Below the pieces are notes generated by a model. That model was not told the DNA's origin. It saw only the letters and a program-made list of their open reading frames with translations, and ran no database searches. Positions 22,938 to 30,826 of a stretch of 32,901 bases of DNA are shown here, piece after piece. Every line of letters begins with the position of its first letter. Within the stretch, counting starts at the first letter, position 1. The position numbers were made by a program, and so were the translations under genes. This DNA is from JBCBSS01 sp039819065 (GTDB lineage: Bacteria; Bacteroidota; Bacteroidia; Cytophagales; Cyclobacteriaceae): contig JBCBSS010000085.1 in assembly GCA_039819065.1 (NCBI GenBank), positions 1-32,901 of the forward strand, given 5' to 3'.

Positions 22938-23615
22938 ATGAGTACTGAAACTATAGAGCAACCAGTAGAAGAGCAAGTAAAACAGCCCCGTGAGGCGCTG
23001 TTCTCTAAGCGCAGGAAAAAGATTGTCAATGACCCTCTTAATGAGGATAACCCCATCACCGTACAGGTTTTGGGAATATGTTCAGCACTTGCGATTACTA
23101 TCAAGCTGGAACCTACACTGATCATGTCAATCGCGGTGATTTTTGTAATTGTGTTTGCCAACCTCATTATTTCATTAATTAGAAACTTTGTACCTAACAG
23201 TGTAAGGATCATCGTTCAATTGGCCGTGATTGCTACACTTGTTACGCTGGTAAGTGAAGTGCTGAAAGCTTACAATTACGAAATGTATAAGGTACTGGGT
23301 GCCTTTGTAGGACTTATTATCACCAACTGTATTGTAATGGGCCGATTAGAGGCCTTTGCCATGGGTAACAAGCCATACGATTCCATCCTTGACGGACTAG
23401 GTAGCGGTATTGGTTACGCCTGGATCATATTGGCAGTAGCTTTCTTTAGAGAGCTTTTCGGCTCAGGATCATTATTCGACTTCAAAGTATTCGAGATGAT
23501 TGGTATTAATAGCTATACCAACAATGGTTTGATGGTAGATTCAATCGGTGCTTTCATGGTATTGGGTCTGATTATTTGGATTCAACGCTCTAAGACCGGT
23601 TACGTAGAACATTAA
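22938..23615 (+). CDS. nqrD: Na+-translocating NADH:quinone reductase subunit D
   Basis: NqrD is an inner-membrane subunit of six helices, related to RnfE. The 225-residue product has a hydrophilic N-terminal tail of about 35 residues, longer than in Vibrio, then NPITVQVLGICSALAIT and the characteristic VGLIITNCIVMGRLEAFAM segment. That segment contains one of the conserved membrane cysteines that help bind the intramembrane iron centre between NqrD and NqrE. It lies 52 bp after nqrC and 13 bp before nqrE. Confidence 0.96.
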   Translation: MSTETIEQPVEEQVKQPREALFSKRRKKIVNDPLNEDNPITVQVLGICSALAITIKLEPTLIMSIAVIFVIVFANLIISLIRNFVPNSVRIIVQLAVIATLVTLVSEVLKAYNYEMYKVLGAFVGLIITNCIVMGRLEAFAMGNKPYDSILDGLGSGIGYAWIILAVAFFRELFGSGSLFDFKVFEMIGINSYTNNGLMVDSIGAFMVLGLIIWIQRSKTGYVEH

Positions 23616-23628
23616 TTTATACACAACG

Positions 23629-24240
23629 ATGGAATTATTAAGTCTAGGAATAAAGTCAATTTTTGTTGAGAACATGATCTTCGCCTACTTCTTGGGCATG
23701 TGTTCTTTCCTTGCTGTATCTAAGAAAGTGCCAACAGCATTAGGCCTTGGTGCAGCGGTTATATTTGTATTGACTATCACAGTGCCAGCTAACTGGGCAC
23801 TGCAAGAGTTTATATTGAAGGAAGGTGCCTTGTCTTGGTTAGGGCCAGCCTTCGCAGAATTGAATTTGGAATTCCTTCAATTCATTATGTTCATTGCGAT
23901 CATCGCTGCCATGGTACAACTAGTGGAGATGGTTATCGAAAAATTCTCACCGGCTCTCTACGGCTCTTTGGGAATATTTCTTCCGCTTATAGCAGTAAAC
24001 TGCTCTATCTTGGGAGCATCACTCTTCATGGTACAAAGAGACTATACAATTGCTGAAGCGACTGTATTCGGTTTCGGATCAGGTATAGGTTGGTTATTGG
24101 CTATTGTTGCGCTAGCAGCTATTAGGGAAAAACTAAAATATTCAAATGTACCTAATGGATTAAAAGGTCTGGGTATTACCATGCTCATTACTGGGCTTAT
24201 GGGGATCGCCTTCAAATCTTTCATCGGTATCGCGATCTAA
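23629..24240 (+). CDS. nqrE: Na+-translocating NADH:quinone reductase subunit E
   Basis: NqrE is the membrane partner of NqrD and related to RnfA. The 203-residue protein has the usual length and six hydrophobic helices. Conserved cysteine sites appear in YFLGMCSFLAVSKK and in LIAVNCSILGASLF, matching the symmetric iron-binding cysteines of the D/E pair. It is the last gene of the operon here. A perfect terminator follows within 20-50 bp, and the expected nqrF, the NADH-oxidising FAD/2Fe-2S subunit, is not present. Confidence 0.97.
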   Translation: MELLSLGIKSIFVENMIFAYFLGMCSFLAVSKKVPTALGLGAAVIFVLTITVPANWALQEFILKEGALSWLGPAFAELNLEFLQFIMFIAIIAAMVQLVEMVIEKFSPALYGSLGIFLPLIAVNCSILGASLFMVQRDYTIAEATVFGFGSGIGWLLAIVALAAIREKLKYSNVPNGLKGLGITMLITGLMGIAFKSFIGIAI

Positions 24241-24258
24241 GAAAATATTATCATAGAT

Positions 24259-24289
24259 AAAAAAGGTCATTCATTGAATGACCTTTTTT
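24259..24289. terminator. Bidirectional terminator between nqrE and mnmA
   Basis: A perfect 14-bp stem, AAAAAAGGTCATTC (24259-24272) with GAATGACCTTTTTT (24276-24289), and an ATT loop. The A and T flanks give a U-tract in both directions, so it can end both the nqr transcript and the converging mnmA transcript. Confidence 0.93.
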
Positions 24290-24318
24290 CGTTTATAGCA
24301 ACCTATCAAAAATAGAGA

Positions 24319-25515
24319 TCAGTCGATCACTCCTGACCCTATCGATTCACCTTCTTTATACCAAGCAGCGAACTGCCCTGGTGTAATACCTTTTTGAGGC
24401 TGATCAAATATGATGTACAAGCCTTGGTCTTCCTGGTAAAGAGTAGCTTTCTGTAGCTCCTGACGATATCTGATACGAACATCATATTCAGCTGATTCTC
24501 CCACTTGTAGTGTTAAATCATCTCTCAGCCAATGAATGTCACTGTTCCTGATGAACAGTCCCTTTCTATATAGCCCAGGATGATCTTCACCCTGGCCCGT
24601 GTATATGACATTTTCTTCTGTATCCGTACCGATTACAAACAAAGGTTTGGGAGTGCCTCCGATATTAAGCCCCTTTCTTTGACCAATCGTGAAGTAATGC
24701 GCTCCGTTATGCTCACCCACCACTTTGCCATCCTCTAGCCGATAGGAGAATGGTTCAGTGATTTTAGATAGTGTTGATACTTCTGTACCATTGACAGGTT
24801 CGTAAACAGGATTACCTTCAAAGTTAGAGGCATCACTTTCTATCTCTATTACTTTACCTTTCTTTGGTGAAAGCTTTTGTTGCAAGAACTCAGGAAGCCT
24901 TACTTTTCCTACAAAACACAATCCTTGAGAGTCTTTTTTATCGGCAGTAACCAAATCCAATTCCTGTGCTATTTTTCTCACTTCAGGCTTTTGGAGATGC
25001 CCGATAGGGAAAAGTGCTTTGGAAAGCTGCTCTTGGTTCAACTGGCACAAGAAATAACTCTGGTCTTTATTAGCGTCGGCGCCGGCCAATAAGCGATAGA
25101 TGGTCTTGCCATCTTGCACAAACTCATCCTTCTGGCAGTAATGACCCGTAGCTACATAATCAGCTTTGAGCTTCATAGCAGCCTTGAGGAAAATATCGAA
25201 TTTGATTTCCCGATTGCAAAGTACATCCGGATTAGGCGTGCGGCCTCTTTCGTATTCGGAGAACATGTAGTCAACGATGCGCTCTTTGTACTCCTTGCTA
25301 AGGTCAATGACCTGGTAGGGAATACCAAGTTTCTGGGCGACGATCATAGCATCATTGCTATCTTCTACCCACGGGCATTCATCACTGATGATAACAGATT
25401 CGTCATGCCAATTGCGCATGAACATACCGATCACTTCGTAGCCTTGCTCTTTGAGCAAATACGCCGTGACACTGGAATCTACACCACCTGATAATCCAAC
25501 TACAACTCGTTTCAT
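24319..25515 (-). CDS. mnmA: tRNA-specific 2-thiouridylase MnmA
   Basis: The enzyme thiolates U34 of tRNAs for Lys, Glu and Gln at the wobble base, using ATP and persulfide sulfur. The 398-residue protein has the PP-loop SGGVDSS at 9-15. The catalytic cysteines are C100 in NPDVLCNREIKF and C200 in DSQGLCFVGKV, both intact. The HYFTIGQRKGLNIGG region near 270-284 and the C-terminal beta-barrel segment follow. It converges with nqrE across a shared terminator. Its sulfur comes from cysteine, but nothing shows co-regulation with the sulfur operon. Confidence 0.97.
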   Translation of the reverse strand: MKRVVVGLSGGVDSSVTAYLLKEQGYEVIGMFMRNWHDESVIISDECPWVEDSNDAMIVAQKLGIPYQVIDLSKEYKERIVDYMFSEYERGRTPNPDVLCNREIKFDIFLKAAMKLKADYVATGHYCQKDEFVQDGKTIYRLLAGADANKDQSYFLCQLNQEQLSKALFPIGHLQKPEVRKIAQELDLVTADKKDSQGLCFVGKVRLPEFLQQKLSPKKGKVIEIESDASNFEGNPVYEPVNGTEVSTLSKITEPFSYRLEDGKVVGEHNGAHYFTIGQRKGLNIGGTPKPLFVIGTDTEENVIYTGQGEDHPGLYRKGLFIRNSDIHWLRDDLTLQVGESAEYDVRIRYRQELQKATLYQEDQGLYIIFDQPQKGITPGQFAAWYKEGESIGSGVID

Positions 25516-25615
25516 ACTGCAAAAATACCTGTTAATAATGAATTGGCCTTAAGAATAAATTGGATTGGCGTTTAAATAGTTTCGTAACAAGGCCTTTTTC
25601 GAGTGCTGATAAAAA

Positions 25616-28600
25616 TCAAACCGTCACCTTAATCTTCTCACCGCGATCAAAGAAGCCATTGCTGGCACTAATCTCAGTGGCGTCGGTATTCTCATCGAAA
25701 TAGCGAGGGTCATTGATATAGTCTTCCTTTGTCATGGCCGTAACTTCTAAAGTATAGAAATCAAATTCCTCGACTACTACTCCAGTAAGGGTATAAATGC
25801 CTTTGCCCCTGAAAGGATACTTGGCCGCTACAGGGGGGAAATGCACGGTATCAATGAAATGGCCTTCTACGTCTAAGAAAGTGCCGAAGTGCATTCGCTT
25901 TCCGGATGTAGTGGAAGTGTTTTTAATGGTAATGAGATAGCCGGGTATGGTGACTTCCTTTTTCAATAGCTCAGGAAATTCCCTAACCGTTAATGGTTTT
26001 TCTACTTTGTTCTTGAGTAAATTAAAAGGGTCTGAAAGCGGAAAACCAAGCAATTCTATTTCTTCAAAAGCATCTTCCAACTCAGCAGAATAAAGAGGAG
26101 GGAGTTCGTAAGAACGAGCAGGTGTTTCAAATAGCATTTTCTCAGGATTGCTTTTTTTGGTACTACCTAATAGCAAATGCGCATTCCAGAGTAGTTCTTT
26201 CTTGGTTTTATCAGTAAACCGGAAACAACCTATTCTGATGAGCAAGAGCAATTGTTCCAGAGAGATGGCCACTCTATTGATGAAGTCACTAATGCCCATA
26301 AATATACCATTGGCGTACCTATCTAGTAATATGGCTTCTATGGTGCCATGTTCTACTTCACTGATGAGCCCTAATCCTAGGAAGATGGTATTTCCATGAA
26401 TGATGCAGATGTCAAGACTGCGGTTGATGCAAGGAGCTTCGATTTTGGCGCCGTGCATTCTGGCCTCATGTACATATAGCTCTTGTCTGTAGAACCCGCC
26501 ACCGTTATTGATGGTCGCTACCATGTATTCTAAGGGATAATAAGCCTTGAGATAGAGGCTTTGGTAGCTTTCTACTGCATAGGAAGCAGAATGCCCTTTG
26601 GAGAAAGCATAACCGGCGAAACTTTCGATCTGTCGCCATACATCGGCAGAGATTTCTCTTTTATACCCTTTTTTATCACAGTTTTCAAAGAACTTATCCC
26701 TCGCTTTCTGAAACTCCTCCCGGGAGCGGTACTTGCCCGACATACCCCTTCTCAGTACATCAGCCTCGGCCAAGGTCAGGTCAGCGAAGTGGTGTGCTAC
26801 CTTGATCACATCTTCCTGGTAGACCATCACACCGAAGGTCTCGGGCATGATATCTAGCAGAGTAGGATGGGCATCTTTAATACGCTCTGGTTTTCTAAAC
26901 CTTAGAATGTATTCTCGCATCATACCGGATTTGGCCACACCGGGGCGTATGATAGAACTGGCTGCCACCAGCCCAAGGTAATGATCTGCCTTAAGCTTTT
27001 TGAGCAGCATACGCATAGCAGGAGATTCTACATAGAAACACCCGATGGCCTTTCCTTCTCTCAGCAAGCCCTTCACCTTTTCATCTTTGTAGAATTGCTT
27101 TACATCATGAATGTCGATTTCAGGATCTTCTGGATGGTTGTACTTGACGATTTTCAGCGCATCCTGGATCTTACTTAAGCCGCGCTGCCCTAGAATATCA
27201 AACTTGTAGAGCCCAATATCCTCAGCCACGATCATGTCGAATTGTACAGTTCTGAAACCTTTAGGGGGCTTGTTAGTAGCAGTGTAGTGGTGAATGGATT
27301 TATCAGAAATGAGTATACCTCCGGCATGGATGCTTAAATGATGGGGTAGCCCCTGTATGAGGTTGCCATACTTCAGTACCAGGTTGGAGAGTTCATCTGT
27401 ACCTCGCTTTCCTTCGCTAAGTTTATCAATTTCGTGAGGAGGAAGCCCAAACACCTTACCTAACTCCCGTACTACAGCACGGTATTGAAAAGTGCTGTAA
27501 GTAGCTAGCAGAGAAGTGTGCGGGAACTGCTCAAATATATATTGCGTCATGTAGTTTCGGTCTCGCGAAGCGAAATCGATATCGAAATCGGGAGGGTTTT
27601 TGCGATAGAGGTTGATAAACCGCTCGAAATAAAGATCTAGCTCGATAGGATCTACATCGGTAATACGCAGTAAGTAGGCGACGATGCTATTGGCTCCACT
27701 ACCTCTTCCTACATAAGGGACATCCTGTTCTCGCGCGTGATTGATGATATCCCAATTGATCAAGAAATAGGCTAGAAACCCTTTTTGCCTGATGATCTTC
27801 AATTCACTTTCAAGCCTTGTCATGATCTCGTCATTGGGATCAGTACCATATCGGTAAAGAAGGCCTTCAGCACATTTGCTCCTAATCATGTCGTAGTCTT
27901 CTTGCTCGGAGCCTGTATAATGCTTTTGGTTTTTGTGAGGAATATCTTCCCCGAAGTCAAAGTCAATGCTACACTGAGCTAGCAGGTTTTCTGTATTGAA
28001 GATGATCTGTGGGTATTCCTTGTAAATATGCAGAAACTCTTCCATAGAAGGCATAACATCGGTAGGCAAGCCTTCTTCAGTTTTAGGGAGTTTGCTGAGT
28101 AGTGTATTATTCCCAATGGCCCTTAGCAACCTATGGGCATTGAAATCTCGCTTGTGGCGAAAGCTACCCGTTTGTAAGACTACTAGTTTGTGTTGTTGCT
28201 TCTGCCAGTCTGAAAACCTGATTTTAGATAGTTCTTGTGGCCTTACCCCAACAAACTCATTATGATTCAGAACTTTACCATCATAAACACTAAGAGGATA
28301 AATGATGAACGCATTTTCGAAGAAAGGAGCATGAGATGGGATAGGTTTACTGTCTTCCAGAAAAGGGTCTGATATGTATTGATTGAGCTCGTAAAAGCCT
28401 TGGTTATTCTTGGCAATGCCTACAAAAAGTGGCTGTGCACCATTTCTAAAATCAAGCCCTAATACCGGTTCTATGTCATATTTGCTTGATAGGCGTACAA
28501 AGTTCATGCACCCTGAAGTAGCATTAATATCGGTTAAAGCCAGCTTTTTGAATCCTTTAAGTTGCGCTTCTTGCAAAAGTGCTTCAGGGCTCATCGTGCC

Positions 28601-28639
28601 ATAGTGGAAGCTATAATATGAATGAGCATTAAGTATCAT
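25616..28639 (-). CDS. Short DnaE-type DNA polymerase III alpha subunit (error-prone, ImuC/DnaE2-like)
   Basis: This C-family polymerase of 1007 residues is shorter than a replicative DnaE. The N-terminal PHP domain is degraded: ILNAHSYYSFHYG lacks the first metal-binding His of the usual HxH, and LTDINATSG has Ile where TDH is expected. The polymerase core is intact, with PYVGRGSGANSIVAYLL near 308-324, catalytic aspartates in PDFDIDF (350-356) and GLYKFDILGQRGL further on. An OB-fold with GYLITIKN lies near the C-terminus. Its ATG overlaps the dinB stop (TAATG), so the two polymerases are translated together. This pairing and length suggest DNA-damage-induced translesion synthesis, not replication. 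No imuA or imuB gene is adjacent. Confidence 0.88.
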   Translation of the reverse strand: MILNAHSYYSFHYGTMSPEALLQEAQLKGFKKLALTDINATSGCMNFVRLSSKYDIEPVLGLDFRNGAQPLFVGIAKNNQGFYELNQYISDPFLEDSKPIPSHAPFFENAFIIYPLSVYDGKVLNHNEFVGVRPQELSKIRFSDWQKQQHKLVVLQTGSFRHKRDFNAHRLLRAIGNNTLLSKLPKTEEGLPTDVMPSMEEFLHIYKEYPQIIFNTENLLAQCSIDFDFGEDIPHKNQKHYTGSEQEDYDMIRSKCAEGLLYRYGTDPNDEIMTRLESELKIIRQKGFLAYFLINWDIINHAREQDVPYVGRGSGANSIVAYLLRITDVDPIELDLYFERFINLYRKNPPDFDIDFASRDRNYMTQYIFEQFPHTSLLATYSTFQYRAVVRELGKVFGLPPHEIDKLSEGKRGTDELSNLVLKYGNLIQGLPHHLSIHAGGILISDKSIHHYTATNKPPKGFRTVQFDMIVAEDIGLYKFDILGQRGLSKIQDALKIVKYNHPEDPEIDIHDVKQFYKDEKVKGLLREGKAIGCFYVESPAMRMLLKKLKADHYLGLVAASSIIRPGVAKSGMMREYILRFRKPERIKDAHPTLLDIMPETFGVMVYQEDVIKVAHHFADLTLAEADVLRRGMSGKYRSREEFQKARDKFFENCDKKGYKREISADVWRQIESFAGYAFSKGHSASYAVESYQSLYLKAYYPLEYMVATINNGGGFYRQELYVHEARMHGAKIEAPCINRSLDICIIHGNTIFLGLGLISEVEHGTIEAILLDRYANGIFMGISDFINRVAISLEQLLLLIRIGCFRFTDKTKKELLWNAHLLLGSTKKSNPEKMLFETPARSYELPPLYSAELEDAFEEIELLGFPLSDPFNLLKNKVEKPLTVREFPELLKKEVTIPGYLITIKNTSTTSGKRMHFGTFLDVEGHFIDTVHFPPVAAKYPFRGKGIYTLTGVVVEEFDFYTLEVTAMTKEDYINDPRYFDENTDATEISASNGFFDRGEKIKVTV

Positions 28640-29853
28640 TACGCTCTTCTATTGGCCAAAAGGGGAGGAGGTTCTCCAGTGAAGGGGTTGAATCTACTAA
28701 TGGTTTTGGCATCCATACCTGCCGCTCGCATTACCCTTCTATCACCATGTTTGTCCCTGATGGCGTCCATAGCGTGGTAGAGATTGATAGTTTCCTCTGC
28801 ATCATCAAACAGATTGATCTGATGCCCGCCTTCTACCAAGCCACTGAAACGTACACCAATCAATCTTACCAGAAGACGCTTGTTATACAGCTTCTCGAAT
28901 AATTCTAAGGTTCTGGATATCAGCACATGGTCTGCGGCCGTGTAGGGCATTCTGGATTGTAAAGTATACGTATTGAAATCGGAGTACCTGACTTTTACAG
29001 TGATGCAGGAAGTGAGCTTAAGCCCTCTTCTCAATTGGAAAGCCAGGTTTTCAGCCATGGCTAGTAGAATGCCTTTGAGTTTGGTTACATCGATGGTGTC
29101 ACGGTCAAATGTCCTTTCTGTGGAAATGGATTTACGCTCAGAATAAGGAATGACAGGGGAATGATCTATGCCATTGGCCTTTTGCCAAATGGTGATGCCA
29201 TTCTTGCCGAATACCTTCTGCATCAGCTCCATCGGCATCTGCTGTATGGTTTTGATCTTACGCACGCCCAGGTGAAGCATGGTCTGGTGCGTTTTATCGC
29301 CGATCATAGGGATTTTCTTGACCGAAAGAGGAGCCAGGAAACCCTTTTCATGACCATAATCGATCTTCAACTGATTATTGGGCTTAGCTTCATTAGTGGC
29401 GATTTTAGAAACAGTTTTGTTCTCAGATAGCCCGAAAGAGATGGGAAGACCCGTTTCATGAATGATCTTCTCACGCATCTCAGTAGCGAGTTTTAAGCTA
29501 CTGTAGAATTTATCCAGCCCGGAAAGATCGGTGTAAAATTCGTCAATGGAAGTTTTTTCATAGACAGGTACGTAGTCCTTGATGATCTCCGTCACTTCAT
29601 TTGACTTTTCTGAATAGACCGCAGAATTCCCTCTGATGATAACCGCTTCAGGGCACAACTGTCTAGCCAACTTCATAGGCATAGCCGAATGAATACCGAA
29701 CTGTCTGGCTTCATAGCTGCATGAAGCTACTACCCCTCTATCCGTCGTTCCTCCTATCAGGACAGGCTTATCATTCAACCTGCTATCCGATAGCCGCTCA
29801 CAGGACACGAAGAAAGTATCCAAATCCAAATGCATGATCACTCTATTATCCAT
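28639..29853 (-). CDS. dinB: Y-family DNA polymerase IV (DinB-like)
   Basis: A translesion polymerase of 404 residues from the ATG at 29853; the frame extends to a TTG at 29862, but the ATG fits better and the promoter lies right against it. The palm aspartate D10 in MHLDLDTFF and the acidic pair D104-E105 in SIDEFY are present, so it should be active. FGIHSAMPMKLARQLCP is the usual finger region. A clamp-binding peptide QINLF sits at about 345-349 near the C-terminus. It is co-translated with a short DnaE-type polymerase (TAATG overlap). The operator-covered promoter suggests tight repression. UmuC/ImuB naming is less likely because catalytic residues and the clamp motif are of DinB type. 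Confidence 0.92.
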   Translation of the reverse strand: MDNRVIMHLDLDTFFVSCERLSDSRLNDKPVLIGGTTDRGVVASCSYEARQFGIHSAMPMKLARQLCPEAVIIRGNSAVYSEKSNEVTEIIKDYVPVYEKTSIDEFYTDLSGLDKFYSSLKLATEMREKIIHETGLPISFGLSENKTVSKIATNEAKPNNQLKIDYGHEKGFLAPLSVKKIPMIGDKTHQTMLHLGVRKIKTIQQMPMELMQKVFGKNGITIWQKANGIDHSPVIPYSERKSISTERTFDRDTIDVTKLKGILLAMAENLAFQLRRGLKLTSCITVKVRYSDFNTYTLQSRMPYTAADHVLISRTLELFEKLYNKRLLVRLIGVRFSGLVEGGHQINLFDDAEETINLYHAMDAIRDKHGDRRVMRAAGMDAKTISRFNPFTGEPPPLLANRRA

Positions 29854-29891
29854 TACTAACAAAATTAGTAATTACTAATTTATTTAACAAA
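29852..29891 (-). promoter_or_regulatory. dinB-dnaE promoter with overlapping palindromic operators
   Basis: Minus strand: TTTG (29891-29888), exactly 20 nt, TAATTTTG (29867-29860), a full match to TTTG-N19-21-TAnnTTTG. The dinB ATG begins only 6 nt after the -7 box, so the mRNA would be leaderless or nearly so. Three half-sites ATTACTAA/TTAGTAAT cover it: a perfect 14-bp palindrome TTAGTAATTACTAA (29865-29878) in the spacer, and an 8-bp inverted repeat with a 5-bp gap (29852-29859, 29865-29872) across the -7 box and start codon. Repression by a dimeric DNA-damage-type regulator is inferred. Confidence 0.8.
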
Positions 29892-30040
29892 GATGGTGAG
29901 TTAATATTATTACCAGATTTGGGGATGTTTTAGAAGTATCTTTTCAGGTGTAGTTTAAGTGTAGCCGGGTGTTTCCACCTAGTGTTTAAATTAAGTGCAG
30001 CCAGATGGAAACATCTGGCGTTCTCTCTATGGAATAAATA

Positions 30041-30176
30041 GTGGCTGTCCCAAAAGCTGTCTTTTCGACCATCGGGAGAAATCTTACTCGATCAAAGTGT
30101 TGATAATCAAGGGAGTAAGATTTCTCATCCCGATCAATCGGGATGACATTAAAATCGGCTTTTGAGATAGCCCCAC
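30041..30176. repeat. 136-bp MITE-like element with terminal inverted repeats
   Basis: The left end GTGGCTGTCCCAAAAGC (30041-30057) is inverted at the right end as GCTTTTGAGATAGCCCCAC (30158-30176), with small differences. Inside lies a perfect 14-bp inverted repeat, GAGAAATCTTACTC (30076-30089) and GAGTAAGATTTCTC (30113-30126), then ATCCCGAT-CA-ATCGGGAT (30127-30144). The GGCTGTCnCAAAAG type of end recalls insertion-sequence termini, so it may be a non-autonomous derivative. No transposase is present. Confidence 0.6.
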
Positions 30177-30286
30177 TGTAAAACGAACATTCTTGTTCGT
30201 TTCAAAAAGCGGACAGGAATGTTCGCTACACAATACAAGGCATATTGCACCGATTCTAAAGTACGAAAGTAACTTTCGCGCAAGGG
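30176..30286. repeat. Direct repeat copy A (111 bp)
   Basis: It is about 90 percent identical by eye to 30568-30673. It starts CTGTAAAACGAACATTC, contains the hairpin AACGAACA-TTCT-TGTTCGTT and CGAAAG-TAA-CTTTCG, and ends CAAGGG. It abuts the 136-bp element on the left. Confidence 0.75.
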
Positions 30287-30523
30287 AATGCAGCACCGTC
30301 ATTCCCTTGCGATCCGTCAGTGGACGGACAAGTGCTGACGTGCCGGGAGAGACTTGGGAATCTCATCTTTGATGAGATGGATTGAATAAGAGATTCCCCG
30401 GATTTTCTCCTACGTCGAAAACCGGAGAATGATGCACGGAGTAAAAGCCCTAACAGTATTGTCATTATTAAGCCCCAGAGGGGCGATATGTTTATAGAAA
30501 ATATCTTCATAACATCTGTCCAA

Positions 30524-30568
30524 GCGCCGTAGGTGCGACCCAAACCCAACATGTCGTACCTATGGCGC
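30524..30568. repeat. REP-like palindrome
   Basis: GCGCCGTAGGTGCGAC (30524-30539) pairs with GTCGTACCTATGGCGC (30553-30568) at 14 of 16 positions around a 13-nt loop. With the nearby GCCCC-AGA-GGGGC it resembles dispersed Bacteroidota palindromes that I recall from other genomes. Copy number cannot be judged from one window. Confidence 0.55.
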
Positions 30569-30673
30569 TGTAAAATGAACATTCTTGTTCGTTTCAAAAA
30601 GCGAGCAGGAATGTCCGCTATACAAGGCATATCGCATCAATTCTAAAGCACAAAAGTAACTTTCGCGCTAGGG
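30568..30673. repeat. Direct repeat copy B (106 bp)
   Basis: Second copy of the 30176-30286 repeat, in the same orientation, with a 5-bp deletion (GCTATACAAGG against GCTACACAATACAAGG) and about ten substitutions, mostly transitions. It starts CTGTAAAATGAACATTC and ends CTAGGG. Confidence 0.75.
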
Positions 30674-30778
30674 TAGGTTTAGCTGGAAAATCTGTAAATG
30701 GGTAGCACTGAATGCCCTCGCGACTGAAAGATTATCCCCCACTTACATCAAAGTACTAATCCGTAAAACTGTGATGTT

Positions 30779-30786
30779 TATATTTG
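30779..30786 (+). promoter_or_regulatory. Probable -7 promoter box of the TPR-AAA+ gene
   Basis: TATATTTG matches TAnnTTTG exactly, 40 bp before the ATG. No TTTG or TTG is found 19-21 nt upstream, so the promoter is only half supported. Confidence 0.4.
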
Positions 30787-30826
30787 CGTCTTTACGCTAT
30801 AACCAAAAAGGTGTATTTCATTTTTT

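Larger units (their letters stand above)
29854..30826. other. 973-bp non-coding gap packed with inverted and direct repeats
   Basis: Besides the dinB promoter at one end and a -7 box at the other, this gap holds no credible gene: the open frames in it are short and run through palindromes. It contains a 136-bp element with terminal inverted repeats, two ~108-bp direct repeats, a REP-like hairpin pair and several perfect hairpins: GCAAGGGAATG (30280-30290) with CATTCCCTTGC (30300-30310); GGGAATCTC (30356-30364) with GAGATTCCC (30390-30398); GCCCC-AGA-GGGGC (30472-30484); TCCGTC-AGTG-GACGGA near 30313-30328. It looks like a site of repeated small-element insertion. Confidence 0.75.

Noticed and set aside
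25555..25600. GGCCTT...AAGGCC near the dnaE 3' end as a terminator
   Set aside because: The loop is about 40 nt with little pairing and no good U-tract; not convincing.
30256..30630. 124-codon open frame on the minus strand in the repeat-rich gap
   Set aside because: It runs through several perfect palindromes and repeat copy B, shows no family resemblance, and is best explained as chance.
30176..30673. Possible CRISPR array
   Set aside because: Only two repeats of over 100 bp, 280 bp apart, with no regular spacers and no cas genes.
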